64,000 bases of DNA, from assembly GCA_900112325.1 (NCBI GenBank), contig FOLJ01000014.1, forward strand, positions 155,778 through 219,777. The letters run 5' to 3'. The first letter of the stretch is position 1. Each line of letters begins with the position of its first letter. The notes beneath the pieces are model-generated. The model was given only the letters and a program-made list of their open reading frames with translations. It made no database searches and was not told the DNA's origin. The translations under genes and the position numbers were made by a program. Positions 55,979 to 64,000 of this stretch are shown piece after piece. The DNA is from Micromonospora sediminimaris (GTDB lineage Bacteria; Actinomycetota; Actinomycetes; Mycobacteriales; Micromonosporaceae).

Positions 55979-57142
55979 ATGCTGCCGTCGACCACCGAAA
56001 GGAAGGCGGCCGACGTCGTGGCACCTCCCGGCACGATCGCGCTGAGCGGCTCCGAGGCCCTCGCGCTGCGGATGACCAGCCTGCTGCTGCGCCCCCACCC
56101 CACCGCCGCCGCGCCGACGACGGTGGCCGACGTGGTGGAGTGGTTCGGCGCCATGCAGGCCCAGGACCTGGCCAGCGGCATTTGGTCGCTTGGCGTACGG
56201 CTGCCCGGGTCGACCCACGTCGACGTGCACGCCGCGTTGGAGCGTAGGGAGGCACTGCGGACCTGGCCGATGCGCGGCACCATCCACCTGGTGCCGGCCC
56301 GCGACGCCCGCTGGCTGCTGGAGCTGACCGGCGTTCGCGCGCTCGCCGGTGCGGCGAAGCGACGTGAGTTTCTCGGCCTGTCGGAGGCGGAGGCGGACCG
56401 CGCGGCCGACGTACTGGGTGGGATCCTCGCCGGTGGCGGTCGGCTGACCCGCACCGAGTGCGTGGCCGCGCTGGTGGCGGCCGGCATCGACGGTGCTGGG
56501 CAGCGCGGCTACCACCTGCTGTGGTACGCGGCCCAGCGCGGGGTCACCTGCATCGCCCCCAACGTCGGCACCGAGCAGACCTTCGCCCTGCTCGACGAGT
56601 GGGCGCCCGGCCAGCGACAGCTCGACCGCGACGAGGCGCTGGCCACCCTGGCGCTGCGTTACTTCCGCAGCCACGGCCCCACCACCCGGCAGGACTTCGC
56701 CGGCTGGACGGGCCTGACCGCTGCCGACGCCAAGCGCGGCATCGCCGCCGCCGGTGCGGAGCTGACCACCGTTCTGGTCGACGGCGTCGAGGCGGTGCTG
56801 CACACGCCGCTGCTGGACGCACCCCGCGCCGTGGTGGACGACGTGCTGACCCTGCCCGGCTTCGACGAATACCTGCTCGGCTACAAGGACCGCGCGCTGA
56901 TGCTCGACCCCGAGCACAAGCAGGCCATCATCCCCGGTGGCAACGGCGTCTTCCAGGCCACCGTCGTGGTCGGGGGCCGGGTGGTCGGCACCTGGAAACG
57001 CAGCCTGGCCAAGACCCGCGTCACCCTCACCGTGAAACCGCTGACCGACCTCGGCCCGGCCCGCCGCGAGCAGATCGAGCAGGCGCTACACCGGTACGCC
57101 GACTTCCTCGCCCTGCCGCCCCGGGTCAGCTGGAGCGACTGA
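55979..57142 (+). CDS. Winged-helix DNA-binding domain protein (HTH_42/DUF1006)
   Basis: This 387-residue protein of the winged-helix family includes AlkX and DNA-crosslink-repair glycosylases such as YcaQ/AlkZ. It has VVEWFGAMQAQDLASGIWSLGVRL, RTWPMRGTIHLVPARDARWLLEL and QQ-to-AQ variation in the motif QAQD. AlkZ-type enzymes carry QxQ (QSQ/QVQ), so this AQ form argues for the non-glycosylase branch. The later part reads LPGFDEYLLGYKDRALML and GVFQATVVVGGRVVGTWKR. ATG 55979 is the likely start. It overlaps the convergent membrane-protein gene by 17 nt. Confidence 0.88.
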   Translation: MLPSTTERKAADVVAPPGTIALSGSEALALRMTSLLLRPHPTAAAPTTVADVVEWFGAMQAQDLASGIWSLGVRLPGSTHVDVHAALERREALRTWPMRGTIHLVPARDARWLLELTGVRALAGAAKRREFLGLSEAEADRAADVLGGILAGGGRLTRTECVAALVAAGIDGAGQRGYHLLWYAAQRGVTCIAPNVGTEQTFALLDEWAPGQRQLDRDEALATLALRYFRSHGPTTRQDFAGWTGLTAADAKRGIAAAGAELTTVLVDGVEAVLHTPLLDAPRAVVDDVLTLPGFDEYLLGYKDRALMLDPEHKQAIIPGGNGVFQATVVVGGRVVGTWKRSLAKTRVTLTVKPLTDLGPARREQIEQALHRYADFLALPPRVSWSD

Positions 57143-57542
57143 ACTGCGGGTACCGCGAGCCGGCGACGGCGGCCAGGCCGGCGAGCCCCGCCAACACCGC
57201 GACCGGTCCGCCAGGTCCGAGCGACGGACGGACCGCGGGGACGACCGGGCCGAGGAACACGTCGGCGTAGGTGGTCATGACAGCGACTGCGGCCACGATC
57301 GTGACGCCACCGAGCCCACCGGCCACCAGCGGCAGCCACCCTCGCCGGCCCGGGTCGGCGATCGTCCACGCGGTGACCAAGTTGAGCAGGACGGCCGCGC
57401 CGACGTACCAGGCCCATCCCGGAAACTCGGTGAGGCGGACGGCCCGGTCTCCGTACCAGGCCCAGGGCAGGCCGAAGACCGCGACGAGGGTGCCTGCCGC
57501 GCCAGCGACGGCGGCGGCCCGAATGACGACCTTCGACATCAT
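57126..57542 (-). CDS. Small membrane protein of unknown function
   Basis: This 138-residue protein has four hydrophobic segments (AAAVAGAAGTLVAVFGLPWAW, WAWYVGAAVLLNLVTAWTI, WLPLVAGGLGGVTIVAAVAV, PVAVLAGLAGLAAVAG) and short loops. I recognise no family. The start is ATG 57542 or the following ATG 57539. The tail overlaps the convergent winged-helix gene. Confidence 0.7.
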   Translation of the reverse strand: MMSKVVIRAAAVAGAAGTLVAVFGLPWAWYGDRAVRLTEFPGWAWYVGAAVLLNLVTAWTIADPGRRGWLPLVAGGLGGVTIVAAVAVMTTYADVFLGPVVPAVRPSLGPGGPVAVLAGLAGLAAVAGSRYPQFSRSS

Positions 57543-57684
57543 GTCTTCCCCCGGATGCGCGGACCATGACGCGAGCAGGATAGGGCGTGCCTCCTTCGGC
57601 GCTGGTCAGCGAATCCGCCCCGGCCGTTCTGCCCACGGCAGAGATCCTTGGCCGCGCCGCGCCACCACTGCTTGGCTGAGTGCC

Positions 57685-58698
57685 ATGCAGACACTGGTGC
57701 TCGGCGGAACGGCATGGCTGGGGCAGGAGGTGGCCCGGCAGGCCGTCGCTCGGGGACACGCCGTCACCTGCCTGGCCCGTGGGGAGAGCGGAGCGGTGCC
57801 GGACGGCGCGACCCTGGTCTCGGCGGACCGCCGCGACCCGACAGCGTACGACCGGTTGCGCTACCGGGACTGGGACGTCGTCATCGAGGTGTCGTGGCAG
57901 CCCGGCTTCGTCCGGCAGGCCCTGCGCGCGCTGGGCGACCGGGCCCGGCACTGGAGCTACGTCTCGTCCGTCAGCGCCTACGCCAGCCACGACACACCCG
58001 GCGCCGACGAGTCGGCGGCCACCCTGCCGGCAACGGTCCGCGACGAGGTCGACCGCGAGGAGTACGGCGAAGCCAAGGTGGCCTGCGAGCAGCTCTCCAC
58101 GACCGAGGTCGGCGACCGGTTGCTGGTGGCCCGGGCCGGGTTGATCGGCGGCCCCGGCGACCACACCGATCGCTCCGGCTACTGGGTGGCGCGGGCCGCC
58201 CGCGACCCCGAGGAACCCATGCTGGTACCCCGTACCCCCGATCTGTCGACCCAGGTGATCGACGTGCGCGATCTGGTCACCTGGCTGCTGGACAGCGCGA
58301 CGGCCGGGACGGTCGGCACGTTCAACGCGGTCGGGCCGGTGGTGCCCTTCGGCGAATGGATCGCCCGGTGCCGCGCCATCGGCGGGCACACCGGCCCGGT
58401 GGTCGACGTCGACGCCGACTGGCTGGTGGCCCAGGGCGTGGCCCAGTACATGGGCCCGGAGTCGCTGCCGATGTGGCTGGTCGAGCCGGGCTGGTCCGGC
58501 TGGTCGGCGCGTAGCGGGGCGGCGGCGGTCGCCGCCGGGCTGCGGCACCGGCCACGCCCAGACCTGCTGGCGGACACCCTTGCCTGGGAGCGCGAGGCGG
58601 GGCTGAACCGTGACCGGCGGGCCGGCCTGAGCGCCGGCCGAGAGGCCGAACTGCTCGACGTCCTGGCCCAGTCGAACGGCCCCAAGTCAGCCTCCTGA
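57685..58698 (+). CDS. NAD(P)-dependent epimerase/reductase (atypical SDR)
   Basis: This 337-residue extended SDR-like protein has the N-terminal LVLGGTAWLGQEVARQA (G-G-T-x-W-L-G dinucleotide motif), WSYVSSVSAYA with the active-site Ser/Tyr region, EEYGEAKVACEQL containing YxxxK, and VIDVRDLVTWLLD. It matches the NAD-dependent epimerase/reductase-like proteins common in actinomycetes, often of unknown substrate. ATG 57685 is the start. Confidence 0.9.
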   Translation: MQTLVLGGTAWLGQEVARQAVARGHAVTCLARGESGAVPDGATLVSADRRDPTAYDRLRYRDWDVVIEVSWQPGFVRQALRALGDRARHWSYVSSVSAYASHDTPGADESAATLPATVRDEVDREEYGEAKVACEQLSTTEVGDRLLVARAGLIGGPGDHTDRSGYWVARAARDPEEPMLVPRTPDLSTQVIDVRDLVTWLLDSATAGTVGTFNAVGPVVPFGEWIARCRAIGGHTGPVVDVDADWLVAQGVAQYMGPESLPMWLVEPGWSGWSARSGAAAVAAGLRHRPRPDLLADTLAWEREAGLNRDRRAGLSAGREAELLDVLAQSNGPKSAS

Positions 58699-58741
58699 GG
58701 CCTGCCGCCGGACGCTGACGCCGTAGCTGGCCGAGAACGGC

Positions 58742-58762
58742 GACAACATCGGGGATGTTGTC
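58742..58762. repeat. Perfect inverted repeat with nearby partial copy
   Basis: GACAACATC-GGG-GATGTTGTC has 9-bp arms. A related half (GCAACATCCCCGTAGTTG) follows at about 58782-58800, itself complementary to GGGGATGTT. The gap between the epimerase stop (58698) and the DUF397 stop (58906) otherwise contains no supported gene. It may be a bidirectional terminator or an operator. Confidence 0.5.
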
Positions 58763-58905
58763 GCGTCAAGCCACCGCGAGGCAGCAACATCCCCGTAGTT
58801 GTAGGCGGCCCGGCGGGCGTCACCGGCGAGCAACGTACCTCCCGGCGCTTGCTCACAGCGCTGTGCCGTGTCGGCGTGTCGCGCTGCCAACGCAAAGCGC
58901 CCGGG

Positions 58906-59097
58906 TCAGATCCGATCGCAGATCTGGGTGACGAAGGCACGCCACGCGGACGGGGCGAAGGTCAGCGCGGGACCGTTCGGGTTCTTCGAGTCGCGGACAC
59001 CGACGACGCCGGGAAGATTGTCGGCAACCTCAACGCAGTTGCCGCCGCTAGTGCCGCTGCGGGTGCTCTTGCGCCACCGCGCGCCGTTCAGGTCCAT
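58906..59097 (-). CDS. DUF397 small protein
   Basis: This 63-residue protein with MDLNGARWRKSTRSGTSGGNCVEVADN and GVRDSKNPNGPALTFAPSAWRAFV is a standard DUF397 member. These are the downstream partners, often antagonists, of XRE/DUF5753 regulators in actinomycetes. ATG 59097 lies inside the 3' end of the XRE gene (10-nt overlap), so translation is coupled. Confidence 0.94.
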   Translation of the reverse strand: MDLNGARWRKSTRSGTSGGNCVEVADNLPGVVGVRDSKNPNGPALTFAPSAWRAFVTQICDRI

Positions 59098-59888
59098 TGG
59101 TTCGCTGCCTCCTTGATGAGGTTTAGGGACTGTCGCCGGGGAAGGGCCTCGGTCCGGACGCTCTCCCATCGCTGAAAGAGCGTATCGAGGTCAGCTGGTC
59201 GGTCCACCACCTCACCGCCCAGCTGGCTTTCGAGGTGGCCGATCCAACTGCCGTCCGGCATGTGGGCCAGAGACAGTGGACCGGACAGCCCCGCGTGAAG
59301 GCCAACATCGGCCGGAATGACGTGGACGCTGATGTTGGGTCGCTCCGCGCAAGCTACAACGTGCGAGAGTTGCCCGGCCATCATCTTCTCGCCTGCGTCG
59401 CCCGCGCGACGGATCGCTGCCTCATCGACGACAACGACGAGTTGGGGTGGAGACTCCCTTGTGAGGATGGCCTGCCGTTCAAGCCGACCGGTGACCCGGC
59501 GATCCACCTCGTCATCGGTCAGGCGGGGATCGAGTCGTAAGACAGCACGAGCGTATGCCTCGCTTTGCAACAGGCCCGGGATCAGGTTGGGCTCGAAGTA
59601 GCGGAGCTGCGTCGCACCGCGCTCGGCGTCGAGCCATGGCAGGAACCAGGACGGTGCGCCGAGCTTCATCGCCAGTCGCTCGAAAAGGCCACCGTTGCTC
59701 AGCGCGCGGTCGGCGCCTCGGGCGAACTCCAACGTCAATGCCCGAGTACCGCCCTCAACAGCGCTGACGTGGGAGGCACTGAAGCCGGCGCCGCGCCCGA
59801 ATGCCTCTTGGGTCATGCCGGCCGCGCCCCGTGCCCGGCGGATCTCGCCCACGATGAAGGACGCCACGGGGTTCGGCATGTCAGGCAT
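59088..59888 (-). CDS. XRE-family regulator with DUF5753
   Basis: This 266-residue protein has an N-terminal helix-turn-helix (GEIRRARGAAGMTQEAFGRGAGFSASHVSAVE, about 14-46) and a DUF5753 ligand/partner domain (about 85-265, FEPNLIPGLLQSEAYARAVL). Such pairs with DUF397 regulate development and secondary metabolism in Streptomyces. The operon is divergent from the small genes at 60105. Confidence 0.94.
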   Translation of the reverse strand: MPDMPNPVASFIVGEIRRARGAAGMTQEAFGRGAGFSASHVSAVEGGTRALTLEFARGADRALSNGGLFERLAMKLGAPSWFLPWLDAERGATQLRYFEPNLIPGLLQSEAYARAVLRLDPRLTDDEVDRRVTGRLERQAILTRESPPQLVVVVDEAAIRRAGDAGEKMMAGQLSHVVACAERPNISVHVIPADVGLHAGLSGPLSLAHMPDGSWIGHLESQLGGEVVDRPADLDTLFQRWESVRTEALPRRQSLNLIKEAANQWT

Positions 59889-60104
59889 TCAAGGCTCCCC
59901 AAACTGAAGATCGATTACCCAGATCACCACCGAATCGGCGGCCGTTTCGCCAGCTCAGCCCGGACGGCGGAAGCACCTTCCGAGAGTAACGGCCTCCATA
60001 CCAGAGTGTCACCAGCGGAACCGCGGACGTGGCACGGCCCGTCGGCGGGACCAGCACGGGGCCGCCCGACGGGCGAGCACTCTCGGGCGGCCCTCCCACA
60101 CTCC

Positions 60105-60497
60105 GTGTCGACTGAGGAGGCCCGCCGTGCCCGTGCCGAAGCCCACCACCGCCGTACCCGCGTCCCGTTGGCCGGCCCGGCTCGGCCCTCGCCATGTCCG
60201 GTGATGCGGGAGGACGGCACGCCTCGGGTCTCTCCCGGCGTGTACCTCCTGGACCGGGCGGCTTCCCCGCAGTTCGCCAGCCCGATCCTGGTGCGGGTGA
60301 TCCGCGAGCTGCCGGACCGGCACCCGCCGTACGCCTGGACCTGGGTCGACTGCTACCAGCTCGATCGGCACGGCGACGCGACGGAGAAGCGGCAGTTGTT
60401 CGTGATGCCGCAGGGCATGCGTCCGGTGCGCCTGGCACCGGTCCCCTACGCCACGCGTCGGCGCCCGTCCCTCCCCGCCGCGCGGGCGGGAGGGTGA
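60105..60497 (+). CDS. Small conserved hypothetical protein
   Basis: The frame ends with an ordered domain, REDGTPRVSPGVYLLDRAAS, then PILVRVIRELPDRHPPYAWTWVDCYQ and ATEKRQLFVMPQGM. I know it only as a hypothetical found in Micromonosporaceae beside the next gene. The start is GTG 60105 (130 residues) or ATG 60204 (97 residues); the ordered part begins at the latter. It is coupled to the next gene by a GTGA overlap. Confidence 0.65.
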   Translation: MSTEEARRARAEAHHRRTRVPLAGPARPSPCPVMREDGTPRVSPGVYLLDRAASPQFASPILVRVIRELPDRHPPYAWTWVDCYQLDRHGDATEKRQLFVMPQGMRPVRLAPVPYATRRRPSLPAARAGG

Positions 60498-60748
60498 GCA
60501 GCGGACCGGTCGAGCACGTCGCGTCCCGTCCCACGTGGCGCTGCCGGGCCTGCGGGACCGCCTGGCCTTGTTCCCCGGCGAAGCTGCGTCTGCTCGCGGA
60601 GTACCGGGAGAACCTGCCCAACCTGATGGTCTATCTGGTGACCTTGCGCGAGGAGGCCGCCGAGCAGCTCGCCGGGCTGGGCGGCAGCGAGCCGCCGACC
60701 GACCTGCACCGCCGCTTCACCGACTGGGTGCCGGCCCGGCCCCGATGA
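60494..60748 (+). CDS. Small zinc-ribbon-like hypothetical protein
   Basis: This 84-residue protein has GPVEHVASRPTWRCRACGTAWPCSPAKLRLLAEY. CxxC plus a further Cys suggest a metal-binding knuckle. The rest is helical (LMVYLVTLREEAAEQL). Relatives are sometimes labelled flavin reductase without basis. GTG 60494 overlaps the previous stop. The function is unknown. Confidence 0.72.
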   Translation: MSSGPVEHVASRPTWRCRACGTAWPCSPAKLRLLAEYRENLPNLMVYLVTLREEAAEQLAGLGGSEPPTDLHRRFTDWVPARPR

Positions 60749-60751
60749 GCC

Positions 60752-60798
60752 GCCCGCCCCGGGTCCGCGCACTCCCCCGACGCGGCCCCGGGGCGGGC
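60752..60798. terminator. Bidirectional terminator
   Basis: A 12-bp stem (GCCCGCCCCGGG / CCCGGGGCGGGC) with a long 23-nt loop lies between convergent genes ending at 60748 and 60813. Confidence 0.6.
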
Positions 60799-60812
60799 TC
60801 CACCGCTCGGGC

Positions 60813-61628
60813 TCAGCCGAGGTCGGCGGGGTGGCCGAGTTCCCGGGAGATCTGGTTCGCGGTGTCGAGCAGCAGCGGGAGGCTCTCCTTGAGCTGGTCG
60901 AGGCTCGCGATGACCTCGATCGCGGTCATCGAGGCGGCGGCGATGACCTGCCCGCGCGAGTCCCTGATCGGCGCCGCCACGCACATGACGTACGTGTCGT
61001 GTTCGCCGTTGTCGACGGCCCAGCCCTGGTCCTTGATGCGGAGGAGTTCGGCGTCGAGAGACTCGCGGTCGGCGTACGTGGTGGGGGTGAATCGTTCGAA
61101 GACGACGTGGGAGAGGAGGCGGTCGCGTTCCTCCGTGGGCAGGTACGCCAGGATGGTCTTCCCGACCGCGCTCGCGTAGATCGAGACCGCCCGCCCGATC
61201 CGTGACGGCAGCTTGACCGCGTCGAAAGCGGGACTGTCGACCTTGTCGATATAGATGATCTCGTCGCCGGTCAGCTGCGCCAGGTGCACGGTGTGGCCGG
61301 TCTCGCGCTGAAGCGCACGCAGGGGCGCGGCGGCGAACTGGCGCAGGTCCATCGAGCCCAGGGCGAGTTCCGACAGTTCGATGATGCCGCTGCCGAGCAC
61401 GTACGTCCCGGCACCGGTCCGGCGGACGAAGCGGGCCGATTCGAGTGTCTGAAGGATCCGCAGGGCGGTGGACTTGTGCACTCCCAGGACCTCCGCCGCC
61501 TCGGTGAGTGACAGCGGATGCTCCGCGGCGCGACGGATCAGGTCGACCGCCCGGCGAATCGATTGCGACAACGTCCTGTCTCCCTCCGCGCAGCGACCCG
61601 GGACGGCCGCCGGTTGCATCATATGCAA
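60813..61628 (-). CDS. IclR-family transcriptional regulator
   Basis: This 271-residue regulator has an N-terminal winged helix (SIRRAVDLIRRAAEHPLSLTEAAEVLGVHKSTALRILQTLE, about 23-63) and the C-terminal IclR effector domain (ETGHTVHLAQLTGDEIIYIDKV, AVSIYASAVGKTILAYLP, CVAAPIRDSRGQVIAAASM). The start is TTG 61628, ATG 61622 or ATG 61619, and all three lie inside a palindrome, so autoregulation is likely. It is divergent from the FAH-family/aldehyde dehydrogenase operon, which it probably controls. Confidence 0.92.
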   Translation of the reverse strand: MHMMQPAAVPGRCAEGDRTLSQSIRRAVDLIRRAAEHPLSLTEAAEVLGVHKSTALRILQTLESARFVRRTGAGTYVLGSGIIELSELALGSMDLRQFAAAPLRALQRETGHTVHLAQLTGDEIIYIDKVDSPAFDAVKLPSRIGRAVSIYASAVGKTILAYLPTEERDRLLSHVVFERFTPTTYADRESLDAELLRIKDQGWAVDNGEHDTYVMCVAAPIRDSRGQVIAAASMTAIEVIASLDQLKESLPLLLDTANQISRELGHPADLG

Positions 61629-61684
61629 TGTAGTCCGCCCTCAGCGCAACCGACTATTGACACCGTTGCACATGTCGCTACGAT
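61614..61684 (+). promoter_or_regulatory. IclR operator and strong promoter for the sugar-acid operon
   Basis: A 15-nt dyad TTGCATCATATGCAA (61614-61628) covers the IclR start codons. A near-consensus promoter lies just downstream on the plus strand: TTGACA (61657-61662), 16-nt spacer, TACGAT (61679-61684). It points into the FAH-family gene, leaving about 45 nt of leader. Further TTGCA half-sites at 61666-61670 and 61686-61690 overlap or flank this promoter and could be repressor contacts. Confidence 0.75.
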
Positions 61685-61733
61685 CGTTGCAGATTCCAGC
61701 TCGGCGACTCTGACCTGCGACAGGGGAGCGACG

Positions 61734-62918
61734 ATGAGCAAGGAGCCCTGGTTCGGAAGTGCCGCCGAGGCGTTGCCGGACGACGTCGACCACAGCGTCC
61801 TCATCGGCCGGATCTGGGACCCGTCCGTCGACGGCCCCTCCCCGGTGACCGTTCGCGACGGCGACGTCATCGACCTCAGCCGCCAGTTTCCGACCGTCCG
61901 GGACATCTGCGAGCTGCCCGAGCCCGCCAAGGCCGTGGCCGGGTCGGACGGGCCACGGGTCGGCGGCTTCGACGAGCTGCTGGCCAACACCGGTGCCGCG
62001 AACCGGGACCGGAGCCGGCCCTGGCTGCTCGCCCCGGTCGACCTGCAAGCGGTCAAGGCCGCCGGCGTGACGTTTCCCGTCTCGATGATCGAACGCGTCA
62101 TCGAGGAGCGGGCGCGGGGAGACCTGACCCTCGCGGCGGACATTCGTGGCCGGATGCTCGCGGACGTCGGTGCCGACCTGCACAGCCTGGTCCCCGGCTC
62201 GGTCGAGGCGGAGCGGCTCAAGGCCACACTGATCGCCGAAGGCCTCTGGAGTCAGTACCTGGAGGTGGGGATCGGTCCGGACGCCGAGATCTTCACGAAG
62301 GGTCAGCCGCTCTCCGCCGTCGGCACCGCCGTCCCGGTCGGCGTACTCGCCGCCTCGACCTGGAACAACCCGGAACCCGAGGTCGCTCTCATCGTCCAGT
62401 CCAGCGGTCGGATCGTCGGTGCCACCCTGGGCAACGACGTCAACCTGCGGGACGTCGAGGGACGGTCGGCGCTGCTGCTCCCCCGAGCCAAGGACAACAA
62501 CGCCGCATGCGCGCTCGGTCCGTTGATCCGGCTGTTCGACGAGCGGTTTCCGCTCAGCCGGGTACGCGAACTGGAGGTGGGTCTCCAGGTCCACGGGGTG
62601 GACGACTTCCACCTGGCGGCGACCTCGGAGATGGCGCGGATGTCACGCGACCCGGCGGAGCTGGTCCGGCAGCTGATCGGCCCCCATCACCAGTACCCCG
62701 ACGGCGCCGTCCTGATGCTCGGCACCATGTTCGCCCCCACCCAGGACCGCGAGCGCCCCGGTGAGGGCTTCACCCACAAGGTCGACGACGTGGTGCGGAT
62801 CAGCTGCCCGGCGCTCGGCACCCTGGTCAACCGGGTGTGGCACGCGGAGCAGTGCGAGCCGTGGCGGTTCGGCGTCCGCGATCTCATGAGCAATCTGGCG
62901 AGGAGAGGACTGCTGTGA
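61734..62918 (+). CDS. Fumarylacetoacetate hydrolase-family protein (sugar-acid dehydratase type)
   Basis: This is a 394-residue protein of the FAH fold. The C-terminal half shows TWNNPEPEVALIV, GATLGNDVNLRDVEGRSALLLP, AKDNNAACALGP (acidic metal ligands of the FAH fold) and the closing VDDVVRISCPALGTLVNRV. Members next to alpha-ketoglutaric semialdehyde dehydrogenases are usually 2-keto-3-deoxy-pentonate dehydratases of the non-phosphorylative pentose route, which fits here. ATG 61734 follows GGGGAGCG. Its stop overlaps the next start by GTGA. Confidence 0.88.
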   Translation: MSKEPWFGSAAEALPDDVDHSVLIGRIWDPSVDGPSPVTVRDGDVIDLSRQFPTVRDICELPEPAKAVAGSDGPRVGGFDELLANTGAANRDRSRPWLLAPVDLQAVKAAGVTFPVSMIERVIEERARGDLTLAADIRGRMLADVGADLHSLVPGSVEAERLKATLIAEGLWSQYLEVGIGPDAEIFTKGQPLSAVGTAVPVGVLAASTWNNPEPEVALIVQSSGRIVGATLGNDVNLRDVEGRSALLLPRAKDNNAACALGPLIRLFDERFPLSRVRELEVGLQVHGVDDFHLAATSEMARMSRDPAELVRQLIGPHHQYPDGAVLMLGTMFAPTQDRERPGEGFTHKVDDVVRISCPALGTLVNRVWHAEQCEPWRFGVRDLMSNLARRGLL

Positions 62919-64000
62919 AAGTCACCACCACCGATCCGCGCGACGGCCGGCAACACCCGACGGATCTCACCGAGACGGACGAGGCTGGCGTGGCGACGAT
63001 CGCCGGCCAGGCGTTCCGAGCGGCACAGTGGCTGTCCGACCTGGGCAGGACCGGCAGGGCGCAGCTGCTGGACGCGGTCGCCGGCTCCCTGGAGTCCCGT
63101 CGTGCGGATCTGGTCGCGACGGCGGAGGCGGAGACCGGGCTGGGGCAGGCACGACTCGACTCGGAGCTGACCCGGGCGGCGATCCAGTTCCGGATGTTCG
63201 CGGCGGTGCTGCGCGACGGTGGGTACCTGGAGGCGGCCATCGACCACGCCGCCGACACGCCACTCGGACCCGGCCCGGACGTGCGACGGATGCTCGTACC
63301 CCTCGGACCGGTGGCCGTCTTCGGCGCCAGCAACTTCCCGTTCGCCTTCTCCGTCGCCGGGGGCGACACCGCCTCGGCGCTGGCCGCCGGCTGCCCCACT
63401 GTCGTGAAGGCCCACCCGTCCCATCCGCTGACGTCGCGTGCCTCCGCCGACGCGGTCGAGTCGGCCGTCCGCGACCTGGATGGGCCCGACGGCGTGCTCG
63501 CGGCGGTGTACGGGGAGCAGGCCGGCCGTTCGTTGGTGCGCCAGCCGACGATCCGGGCGGCCGCCCTGACCGGCTCGATCGGCGCTGCCCGCGCCATCCA
63601 GGCGGCCATCGACGAACGCGCCGACCCCATTCCGCTGTACGCCGAGTTGGGCAGCGTGAACCCGATCGTCGTCCTGCCCGACGCGGCGGCCAGCCGGGGA
63701 GACCAGATCGCCGACGGGCTGTTCGCCTCCTTCACCGCCTCGGGCGGTCAGCTCTGCACCAAGCCGGGGCTGGCGTTCCTTCCGGCGGACCCGGGCGGAG
63801 ACCGGCTTGTCGACGCGCTCCGGGGGAAGGTCGCCGCCGCCGGCGGGATGGTGCTGCTCAATCAGCGCATCCGCGACGCGTACGAAAGCGGGGCCAACGC
63901 GTTGGAGAAGGCCGGCGCTCGCCTCGTCGCGCAACCCCGGATCGACGCCGACGCGGGCTTCACGGTGGCGCCGACGCTGCTGGAGGTCGACCTGCCGGGC
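62915..64000 (+). CDS. Aldehyde dehydrogenase (alpha-ketoglutaric semialdehyde type), 3' end outside window
   Basis: From GTG 62915 the frame stays open to the window edge, giving 362 residues of an aldehyde dehydrogenase without its C-terminus. It shows the NADP-binding loop FGASNFPFAFSVAGGDTASA, TVVKAHPSHPLTS, LTGSIGAARAI, YAELGSVNPIVV (general-base Glu) and the catalytic Cys in ASGGQLCTKPGLAF. This form, lacking the N-terminal oligomerisation extras, matches 2,5-dioxopentanoate (alpha-ketoglutaric semialdehyde) dehydrogenases. It would complete conversion of a pentonate to 2-oxoglutarate after the upstream FAH-family dehydratase. It is coupled by a 4-nt overlap. Confidence 0.9.
   Translation, partial: MKVTTTDPRDGRQHPTDLTETDEAGVATIAGQAFRAAQWLSDLGRTGRAQLLDAVAGSLESRRADLVATAEAETGLGQARLDSELTRAAIQFRMFAAVLRDGGYLEAAIDHAADTPLGPGPDVRRMLVPLGPVAVFGASNFPFAFSVAGGDTASALAAGCPTVVKAHPSHPLTSRASADAVESAVRDLDGPDGVLAAVYGEQAGRSLVRQPTIRAAALTGSIGAARAIQAAIDERADPIPLYAELGSVNPIVVLPDAAASRGDQIADGLFASFTASGGQLCTKPGLAFLPADPGGDRLVDALRGKVAAAGGMVLLNQRIRDAYESGANALEKAGARLVAQPRIDADAGFTVAPTLLEVDLPG

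Noticed and set aside
55979..57142. AlkZ/YcaQ-type interstrand-crosslink glycosylase
   Set aside because: The family fold is present, but the catalytic QxQ motif is replaced by QAQD in a different context, so the enzymatic call is not supported.

Overview
The window looks like chromosomal DNA of a high-GC actinomycete, most probably Micromonospora or a close relative. This is inferred from the GC-rich third positions, abundant GTG starts, coupled ATGA/GTGA overlaps, the XRE/DUF397 pair, a CebR-controlled GH48/GH1 cellulose module, F420-dependent oxidoreductase, mycothiol-dependent (DinB-like) enzyme and Tat lipoproteins. No species marker such as rRNA is present.

Region 1 (about 1-22.9 kb) is a dense defence or DNA-modification island. 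A low-GC GHKL ATPase (108-2144) stands first. A minus-strand operon with 4-nt overlaps follows: NERD-SF1 helicase > DrmA-like helicase > DrmB-like DUF1998 protein > small SF1 helicase (10089 down to 2455). Divergent from it are a primary-type sigma factor, a Vsr-like nuclease and a MORC/MutL-like GHKL ATPase. A 655-residue C5-cytosine methyltransferase, on the minus strand, carries a C-terminal endonuclease III-like domain with an intact Fe-S cysteine motif but no catalytic Lys/Asp. A five-gene fully overlapping operon follows: Z1 ATPase > PD-(D/E)XK nuclease > GHKL ATPase > unknown > DUF6339-like. The set merges the DISARM core (without DrmC) with the predicted MORC/Z1/Vsr restriction-modification type, plus its own sigma factor. 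It is the best candidate here for a poorly described system.

Region 2 (22.9-24.6 kb) is a scar zone. It has remnants of an IS3-type and an IS5-type transposase, inverted repeats, and a tRNA-Leu(GAG) whose 3' end faces the island. This is the usual geometry for tRNA-targeted integration, although no integrase is visible.

Region 3 (24.7-40.3 kb) is core-like: a TPR/proline-rich/FN3 membrane protein; an operon of FN3 protein, MoxR ATPase, DUF58 protein and transglutaminase; an SDR/F420-oxidoreductase pair; a DUF1028 protein; a DinB-like enzyme with an in-frame minisatellite; a PAP2 phosphatase; and a DUF3159 protein.

Region 4 (40.4-47.1 kb) is a cellulose module. A secreted GH48 cellulase with CBM2 diverges from a Tat-exported, probably lipid-anchored GH1 beta-glucosidase. 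Three CebR/CelR-type palindromes lie between them. An MFS exporter follows.

Region 5 (47.2-64 kb) holds a two-gene partial conservon (NIT-domain kinase plus roadblock protein), an FGGY sugar kinase, a fused anthranilate synthase behind a readable Trp attenuator (leader peptide with tandem Trp codons and competing hairpins), WrbA, small enzymes, an XRE/DUF397 pair, and an IclR-controlled sugar-acid module (fumarylacetoacetase-family protein plus an aldehyde dehydrogenase cut by the window edge).
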